DNA of 64,000 nt from Petaurus breviceps papuanus (Eukaryota; Chordata; Mammalia; Diprotodontia; Petauridae): the NCBI GenBank assembly GCA_028583685.1, contig JAMXIF010000022.1, forward strand, positions 1,104,305 to 1,168,304. The letters are read 5' to 3'. The position numbers and the translations under genes are program-made. The notes below the pieces were generated by a model. That model did no database searches. It was not told where the DNA came from and saw nothing but the letters and a program-made list of their open reading frames with translations. Positions 11,335 to 22,615 of the stretch are shown here, in pieces; position 1 is the first letter of the stretch; each line of letters opens with the position of its first letter.

Positions 11335-12720
11335 TAGCCAAGTGGAGGTTGCTTTGGTATGGGAAGAGCCTGAATGCATGGAGACCAATTAGGAGGCTAT
11401 GGTAATAGTTCAGGTGGAAGATGATGAGAGCTTGTTCTAGGGTGGCAGCCAGATAAGTGCAGAGAAAGGGATAGATGCAAGAGATGTAGAAATAGAAGCA
11501 ACAATATGGAAATTAATTAGAAAAGTATAACAATGAAGATGAACTGGGTGAGTAGAAATAGGGATGGTGATATCCTCAACAGAAATGGGAAGGTTAGAAG
11601 GAGGGGATGGTTTTGAGGGGAAATAAAATGAATTATATTTTGGACATGTTGGGTTTAAGCTACCTGCAGAACTAAGCTACCTAGTTGGAAATGTCCATTA
11701 GGCAGTGGATGTGGGACTATAATTCAAGAAAGAGACTAGGGCTAGATATAGAGATCTAGGAGCCATCTTCATAAAGGTGACTTTGAACAAGTAGGAATTG
11801 ATGAGGTCACTGAGAGAGCATAGAGGGGGAAGGTCCAGGACAGAGAGCCTATAACATACTCCAACATACACTGAAACATGGCAGAGGGGGAGAGTGGAAC
11901 CTCAAAGACAGTCTGAAAAAGGAGACTAAGAAACAATGAGATAAGTAGAAGAACCGGGAGGGAGCAGTATCCTGAAAACCCAGAAAAGAGATTATTCAGG
12001 AAGAGGGATTAGTCGGCAGTGTCAGATGCTTCAGAGAGGTCAAGTAGGATGAGAACCAAGAAGAGGCTGTTGGTTTGGCTATTAAGAGACCATTGGTTAC
12101 CTTGGAGAGGTCACTCACTTGAACAATGAGGTTGGAAGACAGATTGCAAGGTGTTGAGAAATGTGTGAGAGGAAAGGAAGTAAAGACATCAAGTACAGAT
12201 ACCTTTTGGTAGGAGTTTTATGGAAGGGAAGAGCAATATTTGATGATAGTTTGAGGGACTAGTTGGGTCAAGTAAATTTTTTTTTAAGGTTTGGGGGAGA
12301 CTTGGGCATGTTTAAAGGCAGTAGGGAAGGAGCCAGTAGAAAAGGAGTGATTGAAAATTAGAAAGGGAGTGGGGAGTGATCTTCTGGAGAAGATGGGATC
12401 AAGGATACAGGTAGAAAGGTCTTGGCAAGGAGAAGGACCACCTCTTCATTCAGAGACTGAAATGAAGGCGATATTTGGGGAAAATGTCTTGAGTTATATG
12501 AGATAAGGAGGCAGGGTGAAGGAAGGTCCCAGAGAAAATGGCCTTGGTTTGAGAGGAGGAGTAAAGTATAAGGCAGAGTCCTCCACTGAGAGGGAAGAGA
12601 GGGTGAGTACAATTGGAGGCTTTTGTAACAGAGTCTGAATGACTGCTTATTAAGAATGTTGCAGAGGGAATTCCTGGTCAGCTCTGGGTTGGAATAGATC
12701 TGCCGAGTCTCCTCCAACTC
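11335..12720 (-). mobile_element. L2 LINE, long ORF2 segment
   Basis: The + strand is a continuous antisense L2 ORF2: 'gagaccaattaggaggctat', 'tggacatgttgggtttaagc', 'gtcagatgcttcagagagg' and 'tgggcatgtttaaaggcag'. It covers the reverse-transcriptase region and sequence upstream of it. It is not coding now. Confidence 0.65.
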
Positions 12721-12924
12721 TGAGAATGCATGTTTCTATGGAATCTTTTTCTGACACTCTAGAGTTCAGAAGCATTCTCTTAGTCCTCTGGTAGTACACC
12801 CTTCATAGTTCATGTCCTCTATTACCTGACCCTTTCACCATGCCCTCTAGTAACATTTTATGATATTAAATATTCCTTCTCCCTTTCCCCCCAATTGATG
12901 AGCACCTCCTTGATTTCTTGTTGT

Positions 12925-13350
12925 TTTTTTTTTGTCACAATAGAAAGAGATATGTTGAGCATTTTTTTTGGTATAAATGTGTCATTTTCTTCTTTCTTTG
13001 ATCTTTTTGGAGGTGTAGGCTTAGCAGTGGTGTCACTGGATTAAATGCAGTTTGGTAGCTTTTGGGGTATTTGTAAGTTACTTTACAGAATATCTGAACC
13101 AATTTACAACTGCCCCAAAGTACATTAATGTGCCTGTTTTCCCACAGCCCTTCCAACATGTGTCAGCCTCCTTCATCAACATTGCCAGTTAGAATGCTTA
13201 TGAAGTAGAACCTCAGAACCTGCTTTAATTTCAATTTCTCAGTGAGATGAAGTATTTTTAATATACTATTGATAGTTTGAATTTCTTCCTTTGAAAACTG
13301 CCTGTTCATATCCTTTGCCCATTTATCAATTGAGAATACCCTTTCATCTT
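12925..13350 (-). mobile_element. L1 LINE fragment
   Basis: Landmarks are 'accaatttacaactgcccc', 'aatgtgcctgttttcccaca', 'gaaaactgcctgttcatatc' and 'ctttgcccatttatcaattg', the antisense 3' ORF2/3' UTR part of mammalian L1. The same layout occurs at 39655-41790. Confidence 0.7.
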
Positions 13351-13384
13351 TAATTTTTTCTTACTCTTTTCTTCTGGCACTAAC

Positions 13385-13460
13385 TCCCCACTGTTAACGT
13401 TGAGACTCTCTCTCTCCCTCTCTCCTCTTTCTCTCTTCCTCTCTCCTTCCCCCCACCCCC
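13385..13460. repeat. CT-rich simple repeat
   Basis: A run of nearly pure pyrimidine on the + strand, made of CTCT and CCC blocks. Confidence 0.85.
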
Positions 13461-13690
13461 CTCTCTTTTTCAGTTCATACCTACCTCATAGGAGACTTTT
13501 CTACCATCATCTGCCAACCTCATGTTATTCTCTTTTCTCAGTGGACTTTAGCACTAAGTTCATGATCTTCCTTTTCACCCCTATCCCCTACATCATTCTT
13601 GGTGACTCCAGTTTTCATGATGATGACTCTTTTAACACTCTGTACTCTTTCATCAACCTTCTTAACTCTTAGGACCAACTTGTCCATTCT
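13460..13690 (+). mobile_element. Possible LINE endonuclease fragment
   Basis: The reading frame across 13580-13675 gives IPYIILGDSSFHDDD and then FNTLYSFINLLNS. This resembles the GDFN motif and following part of CR1/L2-type endonucleases, with S in place of the usual F/N. The clade is not resolved. Confidence 0.35.
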
Positions 13691-13694
13691 GCCC

Positions 13695-13860
13695 TAGTTA
13701 CCCAAAGGGGCAATCACTGAATTGGAAGGGACCATAGAGGACATCTAGTCCAACATACACTTGAGCAGAATCTCCTTTATAACACATCCTACATGAAAAC
13801 ATCCTACTTCTAAGCATTCTTTCCTAGAACACAAAGTCCCTGGGGCCAGTGGGCTCAACT
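13695..13860 (-). mobile_element. L3/CR1 LINE 3' fragment
   Basis: The segment 'gaattggaagggaccatag' followed by 'acatctagtccaacatacac' is the antisense L3 3' end. Confidence 0.55.
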
Positions 13861-14835
13861 TTAAAGTACAATATTAATAAGACATAGGTGTAAGAGGACA
13901 CATGTGGTAAAGGGATATCTTCTGACTTCTTGTTCTGGATGTCCTTTTCTCTCTTCCTGGAGTCTCTAATTAGGTGTAGCTGGGTCTCTTGCTACCTTTG
14001 CTGCTACCTGGACTTTTTGGGTTTCTTGGGATCTTTACTTCATACCATTTGGCTTTTGGGAAATCCTGGTATGGACTTCAGCTCCTGGATTTCTGGTGGC
14101 TTGCTCTCCTGACCTTTTGAAGCTCCCAAGGTCATTGTCATCATCAGGCTCCTTAACCTAAAATAAGGAGAGAATAGATGGAACAGAGATGGAAGCAACA
14201 GCAAGGCCACAAGACTCTGGTGGGTAGATAAAGGCCTGAAAGCACTCTCCCCACTAAGGGCTTAGTCCTTGCCTCCTCACTTGAACAAAGCCAGGCAGGA
14301 GTGAGAACCATCCCACTTTGGCCAGTTAATGCCTTTTGAAGGTACCCCCAGTTCTGGCTCCCCAGCCAGTTGACCATCTGACTCTTCATCCTGTGATTGT
14401 TAATGCTCCAAATCAAGGAGAAGGGCATGTGTGTTACACATACTCACCTTCTATGAGGAGGCATTGCCGTACCTGTGCACTAGCCTCAGTTATACACAAG
14501 AGAAATAGAGACACCAGTGTTCAGGTTCACAAGAGTGCCCAGGTGGGAGCTAGGGCAGCCCCTCCTTCCTTGTCCAGCAATGCATAAGAGTCCTTGCTTC
14601 ACTCCTTAACAGGAAGGGAAAGAGACTGAATGATGCCCAAGTCTCAACTTTGCTGTGCACGTGGGTCCTCTGTTCATCCTGCTCCCCAGCCAATTGGATG
14701 ATTTTTCCTCATTGCATAGCATCAACCCTGAGTAACAGTGGCCAGAAACTGGGTCCCCAAAATTTACACGTTGAAGTTGCCACAGGCAGGACTATCTTTG
14801 CTCACTTCAGGGATGAGGCACTGATCTTGTACTTT
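13861..14835. other. Unassigned intergenic sequence
   Basis: No gene and no repeat family is recognised. ORFs of 83-91 codons occur on both strands but show no domain or codon bias that supports them. Confidence 0.35.
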
Positions 14836-14839
14836 CCGA

Positions 14840-15010
14840 AATTCTCCCTAGTATGTGGAACCCAGAACAGAACACAGCACTCCAGATGCGATCTGACTGG
14901 GGCAGGCTAGTGGGACTGACACATCCTTAGTCTTTGACCTGATGCTCTTCCTAATGTAGTCTCAGGTTTCCTGGCTGTGTTATATCTCACAATATTGATT
15001 GATATTATGT
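14840..15010 (-). mobile_element. L3/CR1 LINE fragment
   Basis: The order 'cagaacacagcactccagatgc', 'gatctgactggggcagg' and 'tcttcctaatgtagtctc' matches the antisense L3 3' UTR seen again at 35090-35210. Confidence 0.55.
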
Positions 15011-15184
15011 TTGTAGCTCAGGCAGTGGAATGGCGGATGGAGAGCTGCCCTTAGAGTCAGGTTGAGCTGGGTCCCTGTGTAACCCAGGCCAGGTCACATT
15101 ACCCTTTGGTGCTCAAGGTGAAGAGCAGTTACTGGTCTGCATGGGTGGAAGGAGGTTCCTCTCCAGGGAGCTCCCTACATCAAT

Positions 15185-15353
15185 GAAATCACAGGTCTGG
15201 ACCACTACTGGGTGGCCCAGTGGCTAGAGTATAGCACCTGGAGACCTGAGTTCAAATCCAACCCTAGATACTTACTAATAACAGCACCTACCTCACAGGG
15301 TTGTTGTGGGGATCAAATGAGAAAACGTTTGTAAAGCTCTTTGCAAACTTTAT
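15185..15353 (+). repeat. MIR copy
   Basis: The copy has a tRNA-like head 'ggtggcccagtggctagagt', 'gagttcaaatccaaccc', a long internal deletion, then 'cctcacagggttgttgtggg' and 'gtaaagctctttgcaaac'. Confidence 0.65.
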
Positions 15354-15525
15354 GTTGTTCAGTCTTTTTTTCAGTTGTTTCTGACATGTTGTGATTTCAT
15401 TTAAGGTTTCCTTGGCAAAGATGCTGGAGTGGTTTGCTATTTCCTTCTCCAGCTCATCTTACAGATGAGGAAACTGAGGCAAACAGGGTTAAGTGACTTG
15501 CCCAGGGTCACAAACTACTCTTTAT
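15354..15525 (-). repeat. CORE-SINE with RTE-like tail (Mar1/Opo1 type), truncated
   Basis: The + strand reads 'gttgttcagtc', 'tccttggcaaagatgctggagtgg', 'tttccttctccagctcat' and 'aggcaaacagggttaagtgac'. This is the antisense of a marsupial CORE-SINE whose 3' tail resembles a BovB/RTE LINE. The tRNA head is missing. Confidence 0.7.
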
Positions 15526-15639
15526 ATAAATATCAGTTGTTATTATTAAAATTATTACTACCAGTACCACTAATACTGCTACTACATATTACTACTGCAT
15601 ATTAGTCAATTAATAGCATTTAATGGATTCAGCCCAATA

Positions 15640-16150
15640 TTCTAGCCTGTCAAGAACTTTTTAACTCTTAACACTCATCCAATGTGTTAGTTATCCTTTT
15701 CTACAGTTTACCCTCCTATCTTCCCAGGCTTCAGACCTCCATTCACGATCTTCTAAACCTTTTCTTGGCCCTGTTTTCGACCTCCCTGTTCTCTTGGTTT
15801 TACTTCATTTCTTTCACAGGCTTGATCCTATAGTTAGCTATTTCAACCAGGCAGTGTAGATGTATCTTACTTTTCTTAATTGCTTGTTCATTTGCTGATC
15901 TCTCTCTGTTAATCCTCAACCTTGTAGTGTCTGCACCATCTGCCCCTTCTGCTTCTGCTCCTGAAACACCAAATGCTACTGGACTCTCACTGCTAAACAA
16001 TTACCCTTTTATTCATCTTTGATTAACTCCCTTTTACTCTTGCCACAATGGCTATTCTAGACTTCTCTTTCCTCGAGCCCCTAAATCTACCCCATAATTT
16101 CCTGAGAAGATTCAGTCTCATTTCTTGTCTCTCATTCTACATATCTCAAA
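15640..16150. other. Unassigned, possibly L2-related sequence
   Basis: A pyrimidine-rich + strand with phrases such as 'ctcttgccacaatggctatt' suggests old LINE coding sequence in the sense direction, but no motif confirms it. No gene is seen. Confidence 0.25.
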
Positions 16151-16234
16151 ACCTGTGGCTGTCCATATCATGAGGCAACAAAGAGATGGGAAAATGGGGT
16201 GGGGTAGCTAGAGAGTAAACAGAGTAATAGGGTT

Positions 16235-16345
16235 CAACAGTCTCTCTCCTGTCTCTTTCCCTCCCCTCCTCTCCTCTCTCCTCCCTTCCCCCCTCTCTAT
16301 TTCTGTCTGTCTTTCACCACCCCCAACACCTGTGGTTGCATGTAC
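16235..16345. repeat. Polypyrimidine tract
   Basis: About 110 bases of CT-rich sequence on the + strand with mixed CTCT, CCC and CTGT units. Confidence 0.8.
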
Positions 16346-16399
16346 CTAACAGTAGTTACTCCTTTGCTTTGACTAGGACCCTCATCTTCTCCTTGATCC

Positions 16400-16750
16400 C
16401 TGGAAGGGAAGGGAACAAGCATTGATTAAGTGTCTACTATGTGCTAAGACCTCTACAAATATTCTCTCTTTTGACCCCCCCCCAACAACTCTGAGAGGTA
16501 GGCGCTATTATTATCTCCATTTACAACTGAGGAAATTGAGGCAGACAGAGGTGAAGCTCTATCCCTGGGCTGACACAACTAGCATATGGTCAAGAATGGC
16601 ACAGAGGAGATGAACGTCGGCACACTGAATGGATGTCTGCAAAAGCACTGGACGGCAGGTGAGGCCCGGAGCCATCACACAAGTAGTAAGTGATGGAGCC
16701 ATTATTTGAACCCAGGCCCACTGACTCCAAATCCAGGGCTCCTAGTGGGA
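16400..16750 (-). repeat. MIR copy, interrupted
   Basis: Landmarks are 'attaagtgtctactatgtgc', 'ttattatctccatttacaactgagg', 'aattgaggcagacagaggtg' and 'tatttgaacccaggcccac'. About 100 bases of unrelated sequence lie between its halves. Confidence 0.55.
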
Positions 16751-16885
16751 GGAGGATAACAGGCTAGAGAAATTGTGGTTTCAAAGGCTTTCATTTCACA
16801 CATTTTTGTTGTTTGACTGATGTGCAATAGTAAGGGATGTAGCACAGGCTTGGAGAGCCACCTGGTGGCTTAAGTAAGTATTGCA

Positions 16886-16926
16886 TCCCAAGTAGCAACT
16901 CCAGCTCTGGAGAAAGGACTAGGTGT

Positions 16927-16978
<52 letters not shown>

Positions 16979-17118
16979 TTTACATTTGGATTGCTTTTCC
17001 TCTATTGAATCCCAAGTAGCAACCATCTCTGGAGAAAGGACTGTGTGTGTGTGTGTCTCTGTGTGTCTGTGTGTGTGTGTGCGTGTGCGTTTTACATTTG
17101 GATTGCATTTCCTCTCTA
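16886..17118 (+). repeat. Tandem duplication containing (TG)n tracts
   Basis: Two units of about 124 and 109 bp share 'tcccaagtagcaac', 'ctctggagaaaggact', a (TG)n tract and 'gcgttttacatttggattgc'. Unit 1 begins at 16886 and unit 2 at 17010. The first TG tract is nearly pure over 16922-16975; the second is shorter and broken by CT units. Confidence 0.85.
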
Positions 17119-18040
17119 TCTTTGCTTGTTTAAATCCTTCTTTTCCTTTAAAATTTAGAGAAAGTCCTACCTCTTCCATGGAACCTTCCCCAGGTGAAAG
17201 TGGGAGCCTTCCCCTGATGGATGTTGTTTTTCTCAAATTTTTCAGGACTGCTTTGCCGTGTTCGCTCCTTTGCCCTTACAGAATTCTGCCTTATATTCAT
17301 TTGTATGTAGACTGTATATTCATATCTGTAATGAGGGGAAGCAGCCAAAGAGAGCCCATTTAAGGTCCCGAGGTACCTGGGGATGCAGAATGGAGGGGCC
17401 CAGCCAGCAGGCATTCTGTTTCCTAACTATCTACTAAATGGTAAATAAAGAAAAAGCCGTTTGTTTGGCTACTGAGCTGGAACCTGGTGTGCATACAGAA
17501 ATGTGCATTGTGTCCATGTTATTCTCCCTCTGGAGCTGGCAGAGTTGAGATGAGGAAGATAAGAGGCAGTCAACCTCTGAGTAGGGACGGAGGGCTCAGC
17601 CTTTATCTCTGCCACCCAGGCCACCGGCCCGTGTGTACACAGGCCCAGCAGTTGCTTTTCTCTCTGCCATATCTCTTCTTTCCTGCCCTTAGGTGAAATA
17701 TTGGAGATGGAATGAGCTTGCGAGATTCAAAAGGCCTCTAGAGATCCAATGATACGAGTCCACGGCAGAGGCTATTGTAGTGACGGCAGTCACTCTGGGT
17801 GAGGCATCAGCATGAAATCCAACAGATGAGGGAATTGGCCAGGGAGCCAAGATGTTGTGTCCTGCCAGATAGGAACTGAGAGACTGTCCATCAGCAAGGC
17901 CAAATACAGGGGAGCACGTGCTGGGATGGATGTTTGTAGCTACTACTTTAATTTTGAGGCCACTCTCCCTAGGGACCAAGGCAGTAGAAAGGAGAATCGC
18001 CCCTTCCACCCCCCCACCCCTGGTTTGGAGAAATGTTTAT
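17119..18040. other. Unassigned intergenic sequence
   Basis: Mixed sequence with no gene and no repeat that I can name. The reading frame from 17918 onward is intergenic at first and enters L2 sequence only near 18045. Confidence 0.35.
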
Positions 18041-18044
18041 ATGT

Positions 18045-18975
18045 CTCTAAACGCAACTCCAGTCTCTCCTGAGCTCCAGTCATACGTCACTAACCACCAT
18101 TTTTACATCTTGAATTGGATGTTCCATTGGCATCTCAAACCCAATGTGTCCAAAACAGGACTCATATTTTCTCCCAGCAAACCCTCTCTTATTCTCCCCT
18201 TTTCTGTGACTGTTAAGGACACCATCATCTTTCTAGCCACCCATATCTGCAACCTTGACTCCTTACCCTCACCCCTCATTTCCAGCTCATTGCCACCTCT
18301 TGTTTCTATCCTCGTGACATCTCTTGTCTACATCCCCTTCTCTCCACCCATATAGCTACAAGCTTAGTTCAGACCCTCACTGCCTCATGCCCTCTAGATG
18401 GCCTTCTAAGTTGTCTCCCCCGCCTCCAATGTCTCCCCATTCTCATCCATCATGCACCCAGTTGCCAAAATGATCTTCCTAGAGTGTTGGTCTGACCATA
18501 TCATCCCTTTGCCAAAGGAGCTCCAGTGCCTTCCTATTACCTCCAGGATCAAATGCAAAGTCCTCTGTTTGGCACTCAGAGCTCTTTGAAGCCTATCCCC
18601 TTGCTTTTTTTTTTTTAATCTTACACTTTACTATCCTTTACACATTCTATGACCCAGAAGCATTGGCCTGCTGACAGTCCCTCAAACATGACCCTTCATT
18701 TCCCTTCTCTGCCTTTGCATTGACTATCCACCATGCCAGGAATGCCTTGGTCCCTCACCTGACTCCCTTCAAGACTTAAATATCCCCTTCACCAGAACAC
18801 TTCTCACATTGTCACCCTTTCTCCCTCCCTTGCTAGACTTCATATACTTGTATATCTTTTATATGCCTTAAATGCTCATATGCTCTCTCCTCCTGTGTTA
18901 AGCCTTTCATACCCAACATAACACAGTGCCAGTTACATAATGGGCACTTAATAAATGCTTGTGGACTGATAAACA
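18045..18975 (+). mobile_element. L2 LINE: reverse-transcriptase end and 3' UTR
   Basis: The frame at about 18065-18240 reads SPELQSYVTNHHFYI, LKPNVSKTGLIFSPSKPS and LPFSVTV, which is the C-terminal part of L2 reverse transcriptase. It is followed by the L2 3' UTR: 'agtgccttcctattacctcc', 'gccaggaatgccttgg' and 'gggcacttaataaatgcttg'. It is 5' truncated and decayed. Confidence 0.8.
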
Positions 18976-19295
18976 GGAAGAGGAATAGCTGGAATGACTC
19001 CAGGGAGTTTGCAGAAGGAATCTGGAAGTCCTTTCTTGCTAGGCCTCACCTTTCCTGTCTCAGCTGCAGATCTTCATAACAGGGATCCTTAGGATCAGAC
19101 AACTTAGGTTCCTTAAAGGCCCCTCTCTATGTCCACGTGTCTCCCCCGGGTTGGAGCCCTCCAAGGCCAGGGTCCCCGAAGACCTCTTTCCCTCAGCACT
19201 AACCCATCCCTCTTCCAATCCCTCATGTAGAAAGAAGCAACCTAGGCTGCTTCTCTTCCAGTCACAAGACTATCCCTGACAGTCATAGGCCAAGC
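18976..19295. other. Unassigned intergenic sequence
   Basis: No gene or repeat is recognised here. Confidence 0.35.
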
Positions 19296-19600
19296 CAATG
19301 AATTCATCTCCCTGCAAAGGACTGTCAATGTCCTTTGTCAAACATGGTCCCCAGAATGGATCATAAATCTCTTGATGTGGTCTGACCAGGAAAAAGTCCA
19401 AAAAGATGAGCACTTTCCTTAAGACAAGTTAGACCTCTTGGAATTCAGTCTAAGATGACGTTAGGTTCTTTTGGTGACCAAATCATGTTGAACTTGAACC
19501 CACTAGAACGCTCAGATCTTTTCCCCATGAATAGTTACTAGTCTCATCTTCCCCTTTCTGTACTTGAAAAGTTAATTTTCCAAAGTGTGTCTTCTGCTTG
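19296..19600 (-). mobile_element. L3/CR1 LINE fragment
   Basis: The segments 'gatgtggtctgaccagg', 'cttaagacaagttagacc' and 'cccatgaatagttac' are in the order of antisense L3 3' sequence, though strongly diverged. Confidence 0.4.
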
Positions 19601-20200
19601 ATAAATTCCATGGAGGTTAGTGTTGGTAGCAGTGGACTGGAGAACTTCCCTCCTGCTGCTGATAGGAGCTGGAATGAGTTTTCTGTCCTATATTTTCCTG
19701 GAATGTTAATAAGGGTACTGGTGCCCTGAAGAACTCCCCAGCTGGCAGGCAAGATGCCAGAGAAAGGATTTCGGTAGTTATTGGCTTGATTGACAACTGC
19801 TGTGCCCTTGGTGGCCCCTTAGTGTGCCCAGCTCGTGTCTAGATCAACCGTTCTATCACAGGGCACCAAACTCTTGAAGCCTGAAACCCAGACCTTGTTC
19901 CTTGCCAGCCCCAGTCTCAGACCTTGCATTTTTTTGGGTTAGACCTTGTTTCTATCCCTGATGCCATGTCCTACCCTGACCCTGGTTCTTTCCAGCTCAT
20001 TGACTGGTCCATCTGGTTCCTGGCCTCCATCTGTGCGGTTGGTCTCCCATTACCTTTCCCACCAATCTCCAATCAGGGGAGAGTCTAATCAGCACCATGA
20101 ATTCAGCCCAGCTACCCTCCTCCTCCTCCCAACCCACATCCGGCACGAGGGTTACCTCCATCAAATATCTTATTAAGCAAGATAGAAGAGTTCAGAGGCA
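19601..20200. other. Unassigned intergenic sequence
   Basis: No supported gene. ORFs of up to 89 codons overlap on both strands without domain evidence. Confidence 0.35.
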
Positions 20201-20289
20201 GGAATAATAACAGCTCGTGTTTCAATAGCATTGTAAGTTTTGCAAAGTGTTTTCACATATATTATCTCAATAAAAGTGTGCCATTCCAG

Positions 20290-20780
20290 AACATCTGGGT
20301 GTCAGGCAGGAGGACTACTTCCCCTTGCTATCTGTCCCACTGCTGTAGTCTTGGGGTTTCCAGGCCTTCCTATCCTCCCTGCAACTAAAGTCTTATATGT
20401 GTTATCTCTCCAATTAGAATCTAAGGTCCTGGTCAGTAAGGGCTGCCTACATTGTCTATTTTTATCCCCAGAATAGTATTTTTTACATTTGTTGTTGTTG
20501 GATTGTTTAGTCACATCTAACTCTTCATGGCACAGTTTGGGGTTTTCTTGGCAAAGATACCGGAGTGATTTGCCATTTCCTTCAGCTCATTTTATATATG
20601 AAGAAACTGAGGTAAACAGGGTTGAGTGACTTGCCCAGGATCACACAGCTAGTAAGTGAATGAGGCTGAATTTGAGCTCAGGAAGAGGAGTCTTCCTGAC
20701 TCCAGGCCCGGTGTTCTACTCACTGGACCACCTAGCTACCCCCATTTTATACATAGTAAAATACTTAATAAATAGGCTTC
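20290..20780 (+). mobile_element. L2 LINE 3' end split by a SINE
   Basis: The left part has 'caattagaatctaaggtcctgg' and 'ctatttttatccccagaatag'. The right part resumes 'atacatagtaaaatacttaataaa'. Together they are the standard L2 3' end, split by the CORE-SINE at 20489-20743. Confidence 0.6.
20489..20743 (-). mobile_element. CORE-SINE with RTE-like tail, full length
   Basis: It reads 'ttgttgttgg', 'tcacatctaactcttcatgg', 'ttttcttggcaaagataccgg', 'cttgcccaggatcacacagc' and 'ctggaccacctagctacccc', the whole element in antisense. The flanks attttttacat (20478-20488) and attttatacat (20744-20754) look like a target duplication with one difference. Confidence 0.75.
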
Positions 20781-21234
20781 CTCTCTATTTTCTGTACTTT
20801 TCATATTCATTGAAAAAAGTCAATTTCCATTTAAGACTTCCTCCATGGGCATCATACATTATAATTTCTGTCTCAAATAAAGACCTTCTGAAGAGAGATG
20901 AGGACAGGTTTGTTTTTGTTTTTGGTTTTGGTTTTTGTGGGGGAGAAATCAGAGTGAAAGACAATTTCATTAGGTCAACTTTTCCGATATCATGAGACTC
21001 CCCTCTGGAACCAGGCCCCTAGGCTAAATGTTGGAAGGGAAGGCATGGGGCCCTCTAGAACCCCTGGAGGTAGGGGAATGCTCAGCTCTTGCCCTCAGGG
21101 AGCCTCTGATCTAAGGAAGGAAATGCAGTCTCAGTCTCTTGGAGAGGCTCCAGTTTAAGAAGACGTCAGGAACAGACATCAGGGTCCAGCACAAATGAAT
21201 GAACTATCAGCTTTTAAGTTCAGAGATAATCTAC

Positions 21235-21430
21235 ATCAGAGGTCCAATGTGGTACAGAGGGAAGAGTGGAGTATTTGGAGGCAGAAGACCCAGGTTTGAA
21301 TCCTAGCTTTGCAGCTTACTTCTTGGGTACCCCTGAGGGACTTAACTTCCTCGGGGACCCCCATTTTTCTTGTCTGTAAAATGAGGGAGCCCCCCTGTAG
21401 CTGGAGATGAATGATCCTATGATGCGTCCC
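21235..21430 (+). repeat. MIR-type SINE
   Basis: It has 'tgtggtacagagggaagag', 'cccaggtttgaatcctagc', 'cttgtctgtaaaatgaggg' and a 3' end 'aatgatcctatgatg'. Confidence 0.5.
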
Positions 21431-21659
21431 CTGGAGAAGCGGACTTTAGAGCCTGACCTCAGCAGAGGAGAGAGACAGAAAACATATGTCAGAGCCTGAA
21501 GGAACCTTAGCGATCATTGAGTCTAACACCATCAGAGGCCCAATGCCCCATGGGATGGAAAGTCAGTGGTGGGGGCTGACCTCCTCCCTCCTCGAGAAGG
21601 GCTCCTTCCTGAGATGCCCTTGACTTCTCTCCCTGCCTCCCATCTGAGCCCCAGGCTTT

Positions 21660-22040
21660 GGCAGCGAGGCTTTGATTTACCACCTGGAGAACAGTTTATT
21701 TACAATGCCTTCCCAGCCTAGTTGCTAGCACAGCACCTCCCAACCCAGCAGCCCCTTGAGTTCCTTCTCCCCCCCTTTGAATAAGTCATTTTCACTCTTT
21801 TATGGAGCAATAAATTTTCATAAAGGATTTTCCCTGCAAGGCCCAGAGTGTGGGGCCTCCCTCCCCCTGCGACATTTTACAAATAATTCTTAGCCCGGCC
21901 CACATCTCATTAAGGCAACCACAAATCCACCTCTTTCTGTTTGATGTGGTTGGAAAAGGAAAGTAGGCCATGATTTTACTTCATTATTTAATAAAATAAC
22001 AAGTATTATTTAATTTTAATTTAAACCCCCATCAAGAAAA
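21660..22040. promoter_or_regulatory. Candidate conserved non-coding element
   Basis: This stretch matches no repeat I know and has no ORF. It contains dense AT-core motifs such as 'cttttatggagcaataaa' and 'ttttcataaagg', and later 'cattatttaataaaat'. Such composition is typical of homeobox-bound enhancers. The call is an inference from texture only. Confidence 0.25.
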
Positions 22041-22044
22041 TGTC

Positions 22045-22500
22045 AGGGAACTTAATAATAACAGCTTGTATTTATATAAGGCTCTAAGGATTTCGAAGAG
22101 CTTTACATTAATTATCCCATTTGATCTTCACAACAACTCTCTGAAGTGGGTGCTGCTATTATCCTCATTTTACAAAAAAGGAAACTGAGGCTGAGTAGTT
22201 ATATGGCCACCCAAGGGAAGGGTTAATCATTGTGTCAAATAGAAATGGATTCCTGCTGCCTTCCTATTGACTTAGAAAAACCATAAATAAACCACAAATT
22301 TATTGTATTTTTATTTATTTTTAAAAACATTTCCAGTTATATTTTAATTTGGTTGGTTTGGGGCCGCTAGGGAGTTTTATGGGCCACAAGCAGCTTAGGC
22401 CTTGAGTATGACATGCCTGTATTAAATGACCCATCCAGGGCCACACAGCTAGGAAGGATCTGAGTCGAGATTTGAGGTTTTCCTCATTCCTACTGCATTC
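22045..22500 (-). repeat. MIR split by another repeat
   Basis: The left part holds 'aataataacagcttgtattt' and 'cattttacaaaaaaggaaactgagg'; the right part resumes 'ccagggccacacagctagg'. Between them, roughly 22262-22432 contains 'ttggggccgctagggag' and 'gcttaggccttgagtatgac', resembling a mammalian hAT-type MER element. Confidence 0.5.
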
Positions 22501-22504
22501 CATC

Positions 22505-22615
22505 CATCTACCTCAATTAGAATGGAGTAAGAAGGCTTGTGGTACAGTGATAAGAACCTTATACTGGGGAGTCAAAAGACATGGGTTTGAATCCTGGCTG
22601 GCTGCTGATGTGATG
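22505..22615 (+). repeat. MIR-type SINE head
   Basis: The stretch 'ggcttgtggtacagtgataag' followed by 'catgggtttgaatcctggc' is the 5' part of a MIR-class SINE. Confidence 0.45.

Noticed and set aside
16919-17363. Open frames with VCVCVC or THTHTH runs
   Set aside because: They are translations of the TG tracts on both strands.
17918-18355. 145-codon plus-strand frame considered as a host gene
   Set aside because: From about 18065 its peptide is L2 reverse transcriptase followed by the L2 3' UTR.
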